A stretch of DNA of 64,000 nucleotides, from the NCBI RefSeq assembly GCF_018613235.1, contig NZ_JAGGQP010000044.1, positions 26,095 through 90,094 on the forward strand, read 5' to 3'. Below, one piece after another: positions 25,199 through 35,361 of this stretch (the first letter of the stretch is position 1; every line of letters begins with the position of its first letter). The translations under genes and the position numbers were made by a program. This DNA is from Bacillus sp. ISL-41 (GTDB taxonomy: Bacteria; Bacillota; Bacilli; Bacillales; Cytobacillaceae). The notes beneath the pieces are model-generated. The model was not told where the DNA came from. It was given only the letters and a program-made list of their open reading frames with translations, and did no database searches.

Positions 25199-27499
25199 CT
25201 AGACTGCCTGGAAAAATAACTCCAATTCATAGATACCCTGTGACAAATCAATCTCTAGAACACCTTTTTCCGCATCCCAGAGTACCTGATTCTCTTTTGG
25301 AGAATTACCGTTAAGCAAGATACAGTGAGGGTTAGCCGCTAGAATATATACTTTCCCATTCTGAAGCTGTTCTATTTTTACTTTTGCAGATTCTTCGTAT
25401 AAAAAGCCAGACACACATATGTTTTCACTAGAATGTATGAGGACAGTTTCATTCATAATTAATTCTTTGCCATTCACGATTGCGAATTTAATAGGCGTTT
25501 TCTCATTATGAGCAAGCGAAACCCATCCTTGTTCTGCTTTTATCTTTATTTGATTGTCTTTACTAGATTGATAAACAGCTGTTTTCTCCTCATTAACTAG
25601 CAGATAATCCGTTATCCCCAAGTCTGGGTCTGTTACCTTCAGATCAAAAAGCGGACCCGAACGGGATAATTCATAGCTTAGTTCATTCTTGTTTTCTGAT
25701 CCACATGGCCTAATTAAGGTAATGAGATTCTGAAACTTATCACTCTCTTTGAGCCTAACCTGCAGACAAGCCCCATACTGCTCTGCTCCTGGATATTTGG
25801 TAACCACCTTTTTTGCATCAGAAGGATAACAAACAGAAATCTCTGCTGCAGCTTTCTCACCAGTAAAGCGAATCGTGTTTCGGTTCGATTGATCTCCAGG
25901 TCCCAGAATCTCTCCCTCCGCATGGATGCTGACAGGTGTATGGAACAGGAAGGAAAGCTCGCTCTCATGCATCGATTTTTCCACTTTATCGAACATCACA
26001 AAATAACGCTGATCAATGTGAATGATTTGCCGTTCCCAGCCAATTATCTCCGAACCATAAGCAGCGCTTGCGTCCCCAATAATGTAAGAAAATCTTTCTG
26101 AAGTATACCAATCTACCAATCTGCTTCGGCCCCTGTGCATTTGCCCTAAGCCATCGACAAGCATACTATTATGCCCCACAGTACCGAGCGTGAATTCCCT
26201 TCTTGGTCCCTCAACATAATCCTGATAGCCAGGATTCGTAATAAGCCATTCTCCCGCAGCATGTAGAACAAAATTATTCTGATCGAAATGGTTATGATCT
26301 TTTGCAGATTCACTGGAATTAAAAGCAAGCAGATGATCCGCTCTCTGCCAGCCACTTCTTAGGGACGCCCAGCCGATAACCGGAAACACCTTCGAGCTTT
26401 GCTTGTAAAATTGTTCAGGTTCCACAGGGGGTGGTATCTTTTTAAAATCCAGCAATAAATCCAGCTTCCTCTCTGGAAATCGATGGATAAACCAACTTGC
26501 AACAGGATGATTCCGATTCGACGCAAGCACAGCCATACAATACAAAATATCCAGCTTATAAAATGAATCAGAAAAATTAACGAAGCTGGCTTCTGCACCC
26601 GTGCCTAACATATACATAAAAACATCAGGAAGAAAGCTGAAGTAATCATGGTTGATCAGCTCACCCCTTGCAGCAGACCGTTGCAAAATGTCAGACGCCA
26701 TTAACAAATGGCGCGCCGCCACATTCAAATATAATAAGCCTTCAATTTCTGGATCTTTCAATCGGTTATCCAAATAAGTGCTGATGTACGCAAATGAATT
26801 CTCCAGGAAAGGCTTGACCCGATCCGTATATACCGGTACTTCCAGTATTGCTAGTGCGCCAACGAACATTGATACTCTCTTGGATGCAATGATATTATGG
26901 CTGTCCTGATTATCGAAATCGATTTCAAGCGGTTGAAGTCCCTTTGAAAAAATAGCTTCTTCAATCGTCTCCTTTTCCCGAGACGATAAAGTGCTGAATA
27001 TTGCATCATATCCAATTGCCACTCCTAACAGGAAATGCGCATTGCTTAAGTTGCCCTCTGCGCCACGATGCGGGAATTCATACCATTTTGAAAAAGAAGA
27101 TAGAGACAGTAAATATTCTCTTATCATTGAAGAGTAACGGATATCCCCTGTCATTCCATAAGAAAAGCTCAGCACCTTAATTCGCTCCTCTATTGCCCTG
27201 GAATACATCGTCCAAAACGGATAGTCCACATAGCCAGGCGGGTCCCCTACAGGACCCAGCTCAACAAGCGGTAGCGGGATGTCGAGTACAACATCACAGC
27301 TTGGATACGCCACCTTGAACTCCTTCTCAGCGAGGTACTTCTCTGCCTGCAGCTGGACTTGCTCCCAGATATCACCGAAAGTGATAGCACTGGCGGAATC
27401 GTGCATACCTATTCTGGATTTGATTTCTGTTATTTCCCGGTCATTGAACAAGATTCTCGGATGAGGCTTTAAGTCTTTAAGAAGCTGGATTGTATCCAT
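25199..27499 (-). CDS. Heparinase II/III-like polysaccharide lyase
   Basis: ~766 residues, no signal peptide, so apparently cytosolic and acting on imported oligosaccharides. Alpha/alpha-toroid N-terminal half (Tyr/Trp-rich, LSNAHFLLGVAIGYDAIF, QDSHNIIASKR) followed by the Heparinase_II_III beta-sheet domain with HNHFDQNNFVLHAAGEWLI and GTVGHNSMLVDGLGQ, whose His/Tyr residues are the usual catalytic and metal-site region. Such enzymes cleave uronate-containing chains by beta-elimination (heparin, alginate and others); the substrate class is not determinable here. Start is uncertain: ATG 27499 is preferred over a TTG 13 codons upstream that lacks a ribosome site. Confidence 0.85.
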   Translation of the reverse strand: MDTIQLLKDLKPHPRILFNDREITEIKSRIGMHDSASAITFGDIWEQVQLQAEKYLAEKEFKVAYPSCDVVLDIPLPLVELGPVGDPPGYVDYPFWTMYSRAIEERIKVLSFSYGMTGDIRYSSMIREYLLSLSSFSKWYEFPHRGAEGNLSNAHFLLGVAIGYDAIFSTLSSREKETIEEAIFSKGLQPLEIDFDNQDSHNIIASKRVSMFVGALAILEVPVYTDRVKPFLENSFAYISTYLDNRLKDPEIEGLLYLNVAARHLLMASDILQRSAARGELINHDYFSFLPDVFMYMLGTGAEASFVNFSDSFYKLDILYCMAVLASNRNHPVASWFIHRFPERKLDLLLDFKKIPPPVEPEQFYKQSSKVFPVIGWASLRSGWQRADHLLAFNSSESAKDHNHFDQNNFVLHAAGEWLITNPGYQDYVEGPRREFTLGTVGHNSMLVDGLGQMHRGRSRLVDWYTSERFSYIIGDASAAYGSEIIGWERQIIHIDQRYFVMFDKVEKSMHESELSFLFHTPVSIHAEGEILGPGDQSNRNTIRFTGEKAAAEISVCYPSDAKKVVTKYPGAEQYGACLQVRLKESDKFQNLITLIRPCGSENKNELSYELSRSGPLFDLKVTDPDLGITDYLLVNEEKTAVYQSSKDNQIKIKAEQGWVSLAHNEKTPIKFAIVNGKELIMNETVLIHSSENICVSGFLYEESAKVKIEQLQNGKVYILAANPHCILLNGNSPKENQVLWDAEKGVLEIDLSQGIYELELFFQAV

Positions 27500-27546
27500 T
27501 TTAAACACCAAATCCTTTCCGGCTATCGAGCTTATCAAAGCAAATG

Positions 27547-28971
27547 CTAAGAAACGATGACTCCTTCGTTCAGCATGTCATCAATCCTTTTGCAACTGGC
27601 CTCTGCCTTTTCCATATTGGCCCATAGCAAGTGAAGTTCACTTTCAATCAATTCCAGTTCCTTGATTGTTACATTGAGATCCTTTACCGTCACAGCATGG
27701 GGCATAATTTCCTTGAAGGCATTGTAATGTGGCGGATGCACTCCTGGCTGAAGCAAATAATTGTCTTCAGCCACGAAACGAAGAACCGGAATCGTACAGC
27801 CATTCTGTTTAACCATCGTTTGCGCCTCTGTACTGACCATATAGCTAACCAGTGCCTGAGCTGCTTCCTTAACCTGACTGTCCGCATTGATTCCCAGAGC
27901 CCCACCAAGCAGCAATGTAGCCGGTGCCGCCTGCTTCGGCGGAGGGAGGATATCCCATTTAATTTTGTGATCCCTGAACTCGTTCATAAAATAATAGGTT
28001 GTCAAAATCATAGCCGCTCGTTCACGCATGAAAAGATTTTCAGCAAGGACATTGCTTCCATGTGAAAAAATAGGTGAAACTTGATGCTTATACATCAAGT
28101 CCACACAAAAATCGAGCGCCTCGATGTTCTCTTTGCTGTTCATTCGTGACTTTGAACGGTCATCCGACATGAATCGTCCATTGTTTTGCAAAAGGAAAAC
28201 TGGCCAACGGTTTGTCAATGATGAGAAGCAAAATCCGTATTGGTCAATTAACTGGTTGCCATCAAGGTCTTTTGTATTGCGGCTGGCGATATCCAGTAAG
28301 TCATCCCATGTTTCCATCTTCACTTTTTCAGGAATTCCCGCTTTTTCAAACATCTTCTGGTTGTAGCAAATCATAACCGGAGAAAATACGAATGGTGTGA
28401 CGAGCAGCTTTTGATGATAAGTGAACATTTCAAAAACCTTGTCATAGCTATCCTTTTCCGGATTGATATTTTCAGGTAAAAATGGCTCAATAATGCCTAA
28501 TTGCTTCGTCTCAGCCAGCTGCCGGAAATGATAATCTGACACAACGAACACATCCGGACCGTTGCCAGCTCCGATTGACTCAGTCAAATTATACACATAC
28601 TGACTGTTAGGCAGGATTTGAAGGTTCACCTTGATATAAGGATTCAGTTGTTCAAACCGTTCAATGATCTGTTCAACTATTTCAATTTCATAAGAATTCG
28701 AAAACCAGCCAAGATTGACCGTCTGCTTCTGGGTGTCATGCGGAACCGTAACCCTGTTCCCTTTGCCAGGTATCTTTTCAATCAGGCCTTCCTCCACCAG
28801 TTGAGCAAGTGCCTTCCTAATGGAAACACGACTTAAATCATATTCTTTGCTTAATGTATTTTCGGGAAGGATAAATTCACCAGGACGAATTCTCCCTGAG
28901 ATAATTTCTTCCTTTAAATCACGGATGAACTTATTGTACCGATCCTCAAAATCACTTTTTCTTTTCAGCAT
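27547..28971 (-). CDS. GntR winged-helix / solute-binding-protein fusion regulator
   Basis: 474 residues with no signal peptide or lipobox. Residues ~8-78 are a GntR-type winged helix (LKEEIISGRIRPGEFILPEN, LSKEYDLSRVSIRKALAQLV, EGLIEKIPGKGNRV). Residues ~85-460 align by eye to a family 1 extracellular solute-binding protein (IVEQIIERFEQLNPYIKVNL, GNGPDVFVVSDYHF, PVMICYNQKMFEKAGIPE, TWDDLLDIA). A cytosolic transcription factor using a MalE-like fold to sense a sugar is the natural reading. It sits inside the glycan locus, divergent from nothing, and is the best candidate for binding the three ACATGT palindromes. A weak dyad AATAACCC/GAGTTATT at 28996-29022 may be its own control site. Confidence 0.88.
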   Translation of the reverse strand: MLKRKSDFEDRYNKFIRDLKEEIISGRIRPGEFILPENTLSKEYDLSRVSIRKALAQLVEEGLIEKIPGKGNRVTVPHDTQKQTVNLGWFSNSYEIEIVEQIIERFEQLNPYIKVNLQILPNSQYVYNLTESIGAGNGPDVFVVSDYHFRQLAETKQLGIIEPFLPENINPEKDSYDKVFEMFTYHQKLLVTPFVFSPVMICYNQKMFEKAGIPEKVKMETWDDLLDIASRNTKDLDGNQLIDQYGFCFSSLTNRWPVFLLQNNGRFMSDDRSKSRMNSKENIEALDFCVDLMYKHQVSPIFSHGSNVLAENLFMRERAAMILTTYYFMNEFRDHKIKWDILPPPKQAAPATLLLGGALGINADSQVKEAAQALVSYMVSTEAQTMVKQNGCTIPVLRFVAEDNYLLQPGVHPPHYNAFKEIMPHAVTVKDLNVTIKELELIESELHLLWANMEKAEASCKRIDDMLNEGVIVS

Positions 28972-28995
28972 TCATAGACAGCTCCCATACAGCTT

Positions 28996-29022
28996 AATAA
29001 CCCTAATTTTAATAGAGTTATT
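28996..29022. promoter_or_regulatory. Imperfect dyad upstream of the GntR-fusion gene
   Basis: AATAACCC (28996-29003) and GAGTTATT (29015-29022), 7 of 8 complementary, in the 80-base gap before the regulator gene. Possibly an autoregulatory site; unlike the ACATGT sites. Confidence 0.3.
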
Positions 29023-29051
29023 GCAGTTTTGCAAAGATGATTTTTAATCCT

Positions 29052-30131
29052 TCAGCCCATCTCCGCAGACAGCCAGCGATCAAGAAAAGAGTACGATATC
29101 TCCCTGATTTCAGGGGGGAAATCATGCCCGGAATTTCCTATCAAGGAAATGAATTTGCCTTCCTCTCCCAGCCATTCATATAAAGTATGCAAGTCTGCGA
29201 GACCCTCGGCTGCCGGCTTCCAATGAGGGAAAATACGATCATTCTGCCCCATCCACATAAATAATGGCGTCGACGCAGCCAGGGCGGCAATCTCATTGAA
29301 TTCAAATGGAGTTTTCCCTTGAGTGATATCGTCACTAAGCTTCGGGATATGGGAAAACCATTCCCTCCTTCCCCATCGATGAGTTTCAGGATCATCAGCC
29401 AAAGGAGAGAAACCGCAGCTGCAGACCACTGCCTTAACTCTTTGATCAGCTCCGGCAAGAAAATAAGCATTATAGCCTCCCAACGAATGTCCGATTACAC
29501 CAATTCTCTCTGGATCAACCAACTTAAAGGCTTGGAGCAGGATTATACCTTGCTGATGGTCAATTATCATTTTTGCGACAGCAGACCATTCGGGATGCTT
29601 TTGATAAAAAGAGGCAGTATGGAATGGCTTGTCATCAGCCAGGATTCTCTCTCCAGCCGTTATGGTATCTGGTGCAAGCACCACATATCCCCTTTTTACA
29701 AGCTCCAGTCCATATTGGCGGTTCACTCTTCCTGTGGACAAACTGATGTCGTCCTTTCCAGTCGCACTCGTAGGGTGTAATGCAAGGACTGCAGGAAGGG
29801 GCTTTTCTGAAAAGCCTCTGCCGGAATATAGCAACACTTGAACTTCTTCATCATTTGTTATCTGAACACCATGAAGCTTTGGGATTAGCAAATTAGCCGT
29901 TACCCAATCATCGTAAACCGTTGAATAGCGAATTTTGATAAGATAATGATCTTCGTTGGCCACCCAAGAATCGAGGGTCATACTCGTTTCCACAAGCCGT
30001 GGTAGCCCTCCGATACAACCTAGCCATTTGCGCTGTATCGATTCCCTCTTCCTGTTCCAGTCATCACGCGATCGTACCCCCTCCAGCAAGGGCGGAATCC
30101 CTTTAGCAGAGAGTGAACTCAAAGAATACAA
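29052..30131 (-). CDS. Alpha/beta hydrolase (acetyl-xylan-esterase/dienelactone-hydrolase-like)
   Basis: ~359 residues, no signal peptide. Alpha/beta-hydrolase triad candidates: Ser in GVIGHSLGGYNAYF, Asp in MGQNDRIFPHW and His in GNSGHDFPPE. The N-terminal ~100 residues before PAVLALHPTSATGKDD form a lid/beta region as in large AB-hydrolase esterases. It may remove ester groups from imported glycan fragments (inference). Start unclear: TTG 30131 has GAGGTGAGG before it; a further-upstream TTG at 30173 has no ribosome site. Follows the propeller gene by ~50 bases. Confidence 0.8.
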   Translation of the reverse strand: MYSLSSLSAKGIPPLLEGVRSRDDWNRKRESIQRKWLGCIGGLPRLVETSMTLDSWVANEDHYLIKIRYSTVYDDWVTANLLIPKLHGVQITNDEEVQVLLYSGRGFSEKPLPAVLALHPTSATGKDDISLSTGRVNRQYGLELVKRGYVVLAPDTITAGERILADDKPFHTASFYQKHPEWSAVAKMIIDHQQGIILLQAFKLVDPERIGVIGHSLGGYNAYFLAGADQRVKAVVCSCGFSPLADDPETHRWGRREWFSHIPKLSDDITQGKTPFEFNEIAALAASTPLFMWMGQNDRIFPHWKPAAEGLADLHTLYEWLGEEGKFISLIGNSGHDFPPEIREISYSFLDRWLSAEMG

Positions 30132-30182
30132 AATCCTCACCTCAATCCAATGTACTTCGACATTACAATCCAAACAGGAAGC

Positions 30183-32018
30183 TCAGTCCGCTTTTATACT
30201 GCATAGATGGCTGCCCCCTCCGTAAAACACCCTCCCATTATGCAGAACCAATCCGCTTGACGCCTCTTCTAGGAGTGTGCGGACTACAATAGGGTCATTA
30301 AAACTTCCTCCATCAAGTTCAACTGAAAGCAATGTCTTTGTTAATAGAATCAGGAGATTACAGGAATCTTGATCATAAACAAAGCCATTGCGGACGACAG
30401 TTCCCCATTGTGACAAGTCTTTTCTGTAGTGAACTTCATGGGTCAATGGATTGCATACAAAGTAAAGGCACTTGTCTGTCAGGCAGTGTGCCTGACCAAA
30501 CGGATCGATATAGATTTGGGCAATTTCCCGCGTTCCTTTTATTGGAATAAAAACATCTGCAATCATCTGATTATGCCAATCTAGCAAATACAACCGGGCA
30601 TCTTTCTCAGCTGACCTCGCTCCTCCCGGCGTATCAATGCTTGTTCCGCCAACGATCAACCCCGAGCTTAGTTCTCCGAGACTTACCGTGCTTTGGTTCG
30701 GTACAACTTGATTATGGGACAGAACTGTATTTTGTTCGGTAATGGCATTGTAGATGCCCAGGCCGCCGCCTACCATTCCATAACCAGGGAATCCTCCCCA
30801 AATTATATGTTTTCCGTCGCTAACAGCAATGGAACAGCGCGGACGATGAATCTCCTCTGTCTGCAGGATCAGCTTCGGGTTATTCCCTTTGATAAAAGGT
30901 TTTTCCGTATCAATTTTATAAAGCTTACCGCCTGCATAAGCTGCTCCAATGAGGAGCTTGCCTTGTGCTGCATAAGCTGCGATATTCCCTCCACCACCAT
31001 GCTCCATCACCTCACCGCCAAAATTCGTTAACTGATATTTCGAAAAATCATATCTAAATAACTGGAGCGGATGCATGGACGTCCCATATAAATATCCGTC
31101 AGGACCTTTGACCAGGGTGGACAGGCTTGCCCCCTCAGATTGATAGCTGAACTCTATTCGTCTTAAGGCACCTGTTTCTTTATGCACTAAATCAACATAG
31201 CCCTCTGAAAGACTGTAAGCAGGCACTCCATACACTGACTCCATACTTTGGTGCACTTTCTTAAAGCCAGTACCTGAAAAACGTGAAGGTCCCAGATCAC
31301 GCATGCCACATTCCTTCACCCTTCCACCGAAAAATCCCATCCAACGTGAAGACTTGTTTACCTCTTTTAGATCCGCTGCTTCCCAGTGGCCATAAACCTC
31401 GCCATCTGTCCCCAAATAGACATATCCCGCTCCCTTTTTCCGCTCGATCTCAGGAACAAGACTTCTTCTCTCTTCACTTTCAGGATGGAAAGCAACAAGA
31501 TTCTTATGCTCTGTTCCAATTCCGATATAAACCCAGCCACTTCGATCAACCGCTACGCTTCCCGGATATTTTTCCGTCGCATCCATTGAGCCGTAATCCT
31601 GCACTTCTTGCCTTTTAGGACAATACCTGAGCAGGTGGCAATGTGGATAAGAGGTGAAATAAATATAGCCAGCCTCATCCTCGGCAAAGCTGAAGCCGAC
31701 TATTTCTTCCCCATTATCAATAACCTTATGAAAAATGAATTCCTCCAAAAAGGGATCAAGGACGAGCAGCATTTGGCCGGCCCCTGTGTAGAACAATCCT
31801 TTGCTGCTGAAAGAAGAGAATGGATATTCCTTATTGCGGTCGGGAAAGAAAACTTGTTTTGCAGACCCTGTATCAGGATTAATGATGAGCACAAACCCTT
31901 TGGCCGCAATAACCAACCTTGTTTCATTCTTTCTAGAACAAAAAGCAGCGGTCCGTTCCTCATCAGCCTGTACCGGAATCCCATGGTCAATAAAACCCTC
32001 TTGCACTTCCATCTCCAT
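30183..32018 (-). CDS. Cytoplasmic beta-propeller protein, paralogue of the secreted one
   Basis: 611 residues from ATG 32018 (AAAGGAGG nine bases upstream); no signal peptide. Repeating ~45-50-residue blades with the pattern G-x-L/V-Y-G-G...D...G (DGYLYGTSMHPLQLFRYD, AAYAAQGKLLIGAAYAGGKLYKID). Its C-terminal half is clearly related to the secreted protein encoded at 35362: GGGLGIYNAITEQNT matches GGAFTIYEPETGKD, and the QSTVSLGELSSGLIVGG region matches QSIISLVYKNGKVYGG. Catalytic or ligand-binding function unknown; polysaccharide lyases and sugar-binding proteins both use such propellers. Confidence 0.85.
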   Translation of the reverse strand: MEMEVQEGFIDHGIPVQADEERTAAFCSRKNETRLVIAAKGFVLIINPDTGSAKQVFFPDRNKEYPFSSFSSKGLFYTGAGQMLLVLDPFLEEFIFHKVIDNGEEIVGFSFAEDEAGYIYFTSYPHCHLLRYCPKRQEVQDYGSMDATEKYPGSVAVDRSGWVYIGIGTEHKNLVAFHPESEERRSLVPEIERKKGAGYVYLGTDGEVYGHWEAADLKEVNKSSRWMGFFGGRVKECGMRDLGPSRFSGTGFKKVHQSMESVYGVPAYSLSEGYVDLVHKETGALRRIEFSYQSEGASLSTLVKGPDGYLYGTSMHPLQLFRYDFSKYQLTNFGGEVMEHGGGGNIAAYAAQGKLLIGAAYAGGKLYKIDTEKPFIKGNNPKLILQTEEIHRPRCSIAVSDGKHIIWGGFPGYGMVGGGLGIYNAITEQNTVLSHNQVVPNQSTVSLGELSSGLIVGGTSIDTPGGARSAEKDARLYLLDWHNQMIADVFIPIKGTREIAQIYIDPFGQAHCLTDKCLYFVCNPLTHEVHYRKDLSQWGTVVRNGFVYDQDSCNLLILLTKTLLSVELDGGSFNDPIVVRTLLEEASSGLVLHNGRVFYGGGSHLCSIKAD

Positions 32019-32162
32019 TCCTCCATTCCTCCTTTCAACTGTCAATCTATAAATCCAAGGTATAGAACCTTTTTGCAGTAACCCTTTTCCTGCGGTCCAC
32101 CTGTTCTGGTGCGGAAGTCTACTTTGTCGTACAGCAGCGCTCTATTAATAGGCCTATCACCA

Positions 32163-33398
32163 TCACCTTGCATAATAGGCAGCTACCTTTTTCACAGCCA
32201 TGATCATTTCTTCAATATCCTGATTAGAATAAAACTCATTCAAGTTTAGGCGAATAGCAGTATTAAGGATTTGTTCGGCGTTAGGACAGCTGCCCGCTGA
32301 ATAATCATATGTTCCCTGGTCGAACGGATAGTGGCTATTCTTATAGGCTTGCCTTTCCTGAAATAACGACTGCGCATAGAGAACCTTTGGGATATAACCA
32401 GCTTGGTTAGGAATCCCTTCAGCTGTGAGTGCATCAGAGAATTCTGCTCGTGTGCAGCTCAGTTCGTCTAAATTAAGCGTTAACATGTAAAACCAGTAAC
32501 TGCACCATCCCCCGTCAGTTATTTTCATCGGTATGATGCCTTTCAGGCCTGTTATGCCTTCATTCAGTCTTCCACCGAGCTCGTTCCTTCTCGTGCAGAT
32601 CCATTCCAGCTTCTGTAGCTGTGCAATTCCGACGGCTCCCTGTAGTTCTGTCATACGGTAATTCGGTGCCAGGTACTCTAAATCCTTCGTCACTGAATTC
32701 CCATGCCTGTGATAGTTTTTATCCGCAAACGCATGCGTGGTAAAATAATCAGCCTCATTTCCTGAGTTGACGGTAACAATGCCGCCATCACCGGTAGAAA
32801 TATGTTTGAAATCATTTGTGCTGAAGCAGCCATAATGCCCTATTGTCCCTGTTAACTGCCCCTTGTAGGTGGTGAGGTAGCTCTGGGCGCAATCTTCAAT
32901 GACCTTAAGGTTATGCTTCCGAGCCAGCTCCATGATTGGATCCATATCACACGGATTTCCGGCAAGATGGACAACCAGAATTGCCTTCGTCTTCGCGGTA
33001 ATCTTCTTTTCTATGTTTTCTGCTGTCAGGTTATAACTTTGTGGATCGAGATCAGCGAACACTGGAACCGCATTTTGATAGAGGATTCCAATAACCGTCC
33101 CCTGATCTGTAATCGGGCTCGTGATCACCTCATCACCTGCAGTAACGCCAGCAGCACCGAGAGCAACATGAAGGGCAGCAGTGCCTGACGAAGTAGCAAC
33201 ACTATATCTCACCTGATACATATCGTTAAAGTTTGAGAGGAATTTTTTCACTTTTCCCCCGAAATGGTAAAACAGGGTATTCTGTTCAAGGGCCTCAAGC
33301 AGTTCCCTCGCTTCTTCGAGTCCGAAGCGCTTTCCTGTTCCAAAAGCGGTCTTTTTCACACTTTCGCCGCCATGTATGGCTAACCGAGTATGACTCAT
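32163..33398 (-). CDS. DegT/DnrJ/EryC1-family PLP aminotransferase
   Basis: 411 residues. PLP-binding lysine K198 in CFSTNDFKHISTGDGG, cofactor-phosphate region SSGTAALHVALGAAG and aspartate in KVIEDCAQSY. Family members make amino sugars by transaminating keto sugars, or act on related cyclic ketones (AHBA/scyllo-inosamine type). In a locus otherwise built for breakdown, it may run the reverse way to remove an amino group, or build a precursor; undecided. 20 bases upstream lies the stop of the deacetylase-like gene, so the two are co-transcribed. RBS GGAGGAAAGGATC. Confidence 0.9.
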   Translation of the reverse strand: MSHTRLAIHGGESVKKTAFGTGKRFGLEEARELLEALEQNTLFYHFGGKVKKFLSNFNDMYQVRYSVATSSGTAALHVALGAAGVTAGDEVITSPITDQGTVIGILYQNAVPVFADLDPQSYNLTAENIEKKITAKTKAILVVHLAGNPCDMDPIMELARKHNLKVIEDCAQSYLTTYKGQLTGTIGHYGCFSTNDFKHISTGDGGIVTVNSGNEADYFTTHAFADKNYHRHGNSVTKDLEYLAPNYRMTELQGAVGIAQLQKLEWICTRRNELGGRLNEGITGLKGIIPMKITDGGWCSYWFYMLTLNLDELSCTRAEFSDALTAEGIPNQAGYIPKVLYAQSLFQERQAYKNSHYPFDQGTYDYSAGSCPNAEQILNTAIRLNLNEFYSNQDIEEMIMAVKKVAAYYAR

Positions 33399-33418
33399 GA
33401 TCCTTTCCTCCCCTCTAC

Positions 33419-35107
33419 CTAGACCATATTCGATACTGTCTTGACCTTACGGCATTGGAACCCGAACCTTATCACGGTGTCTTCATCATCGGAGCACTGA
33501 TTAGCTGCCAAGGGAACGAGCAGGACAAAGTCGTCTCTGCCGATAACACCGTCAATTTTAATTTCACCTGAGGTCCCTTCAATTACCACCTTTCTCCGGG
33601 CTCGTTCCCATTGATTGACTTGCTTCGATGTCCAGAAGGTGAATTCTTGATCCCTGGCCGTCCGTATCATTTCGACGATCGCTTCCCTTACCTTAGGCTG
33701 ATTGTAGATATGATATTGATGGAATAAAAAGTGAGCCAAGCCATTCACCCTTTTAACACCCTCCAGAAATGGCTGTATTACACTGGAGTCAGCAAGAGTA
33801 TTGTGGTTTAAATCCTGAGTCAGGAAGCCAAGTTCGAGGACATCATAATGACGGTTTTTTTCATCGGCCCAGGCAACCGGAAAATAAGGGTGGCAGGTAC
33901 CAAATAAAAATCCGATATTTCCCTTCTTGCTCGGACCTCTTGTCTGATCTGTTTCAATTCCATACTTTTCGCACCAGGAAAACAACTCCCCCCAGCCTTC
34001 AAAAAGCGTATAATGGTTTTTATTCGAAGTGAAATGATTTAGTCCTGTCACCTTTTTGAGCCACTCAAGCTGGTCGGAAAAGGCTTTTTCGGACCAAACA
34101 CCATCGTCTTGATGGAGCGCATTATAATGTAGTGCAAGCTCATGGCCGTCAGCTTTGATTTTTTCATAGATTGATGGATTGTATCCAGGCGCAATCATGC
34201 ACCAAGTCGTTTGGACATCTTCCGCTTTCAGCGTTTCTAATGTAATAAGGGCCGATTCATCTAAGTTCAAATCACTGTCATGAGAAATCATCGCTACATG
34301 CTTCACATCAGCAGGCCAGTAATCTATAAAAGGAACCGTCATTGATTTTTCCGCGGCACAGGCAAAAAGATGCCCGACAATCGCTTCCTTCCACAGATCC
34401 GCATACGGATGAGCGAAATATGGCATTCCTGTTTCTGTATGGGAGCGGTCCATATCCCAGTCCAATTCAAATCCATCATCCGCTTTTAATAAATTTTCAT
34501 CCAGGTTTGCTGTCCCATCTGGAGCCGGGATGCCATCTTCGGTAACTGGAAGGGTCCCTTGCTGCAGGCCGACAATGGTTCGCGGCACCTTAATTGACCA
34601 TCGCTGGATCGAGCCATTTCCATATGCAATCTGCTGCAGAGCAGGAACAGCACTATCAGCAGCTGCATTCGTTTTACTTATATAACCTTTTTGTATAACT
34701 TTCAGCAGACCAGCCCCTGAATTCCATGGGTCAGCAGCAAGATACCTTAACGGTGGCAGGTCTTGGGATAGAACATTTGATAAAAAGGCGTATCCTTTCT
34801 GATCCACGGCAATGGAATCAAATCCAAGGATCTCTTTCAAGCCTTCCAATCCGCCATAAGATATCAGCGTGCCACCAGTGCTTACATATTCAAGCAGCTT
34901 CTCATCTGACTCCGTTTGCTTGCTTTCGAGGACAGCTAATACGATATCAAATGATTCTAGGACATCATTAACTCCTATCTTTTTATAAGGGATTCGGAGA
35001 TGCTCGAACACTTCGAATAGAAATACCTCAAATACATTTTGACCTGAAGCCCACCGCTTCTCGGCTTCTTCCTGGTCAAAATACAACCCGACTTTCGCCA
35101 TATTCAT
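33419..35107 (-). CDS. Polysaccharide-deacetylase-like protein with N-terminal GATase-like domain
   Basis: 562 residues, no signal peptide. Residues ~1-130 look like a flavodoxin/glutamine-amidotransferase-like fold (FEVFEHLRIPYKKIGVNDVL, STGGTLISYGGLEGLK). Residues ~270-480 resemble a NodB-type deacetylase barrel: MISHDSDLNLDES in the place of the TFDD motif and GHELALHYNAL carrying His residues for a metal. The substrate and whether it deacetylates are unknown. It heads a two-gene unit with the aminotransferase, and palindrome site B lies at 35131, directly upstream. Confidence 0.75.
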   Translation of the reverse strand: MNMAKVGLYFDQEEAEKRWASGQNVFEVFLFEVFEHLRIPYKKIGVNDVLESFDIVLAVLESKQTESDEKLLEYVSTGGTLISYGGLEGLKEILGFDSIAVDQKGYAFLSNVLSQDLPPLRYLAADPWNSGAGLLKVIQKGYISKTNAAADSAVPALQQIAYGNGSIQRWSIKVPRTIVGLQQGTLPVTEDGIPAPDGTANLDENLLKADDGFELDWDMDRSHTETGMPYFAHPYADLWKEAIVGHLFACAAEKSMTVPFIDYWPADVKHVAMISHDSDLNLDESALITLETLKAEDVQTTWCMIAPGYNPSIYEKIKADGHELALHYNALHQDDGVWSEKAFSDQLEWLKKVTGLNHFTSNKNHYTLFEGWGELFSWCEKYGIETDQTRGPSKKGNIGFLFGTCHPYFPVAWADEKNRHYDVLELGFLTQDLNHNTLADSSVIQPFLEGVKRVNGLAHFLFHQYHIYNQPKVREAIVEMIRTARDQEFTFWTSKQVNQWERARRKVVIEGTSGEIKIDGVIGRDDFVLLVPLAANQCSDDEDTVIRFGFQCRKVKTVSNMV

Positions 35108-35130
35108 TTTTCTTCCACCAACCTTTATAT

Positions 35131-35153
35131 ATACATGTATTTAACATGTATTT
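35131..35153. promoter_or_regulatory. Palindromic operator candidate, site B
   Basis: ATACATGT - ATTTA - ACATGTAT, perfect 8-base arms, 24 bases upstream of the deacetylase-like gene start. Same motif as sites A and C. Confidence 0.75.
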
Positions 35154-35361
35154 CATTTTACTTTATAGTATTATAACTCCCCTACATTTTCAATTAATTA
35201 TTTGATAATTTAAAAAATAATAAGGGGAAAAGTTTCAACAACTAATTGGAGCGATAAATTATCTTCGCATCCGGCATTATTATATTGAGCTTTTAATCAG
35301 CAAAAAATAAAACCCAGGAATGAAAAAACCTCATTCCCAGGTCTAATAGCAAACCTTTAAC

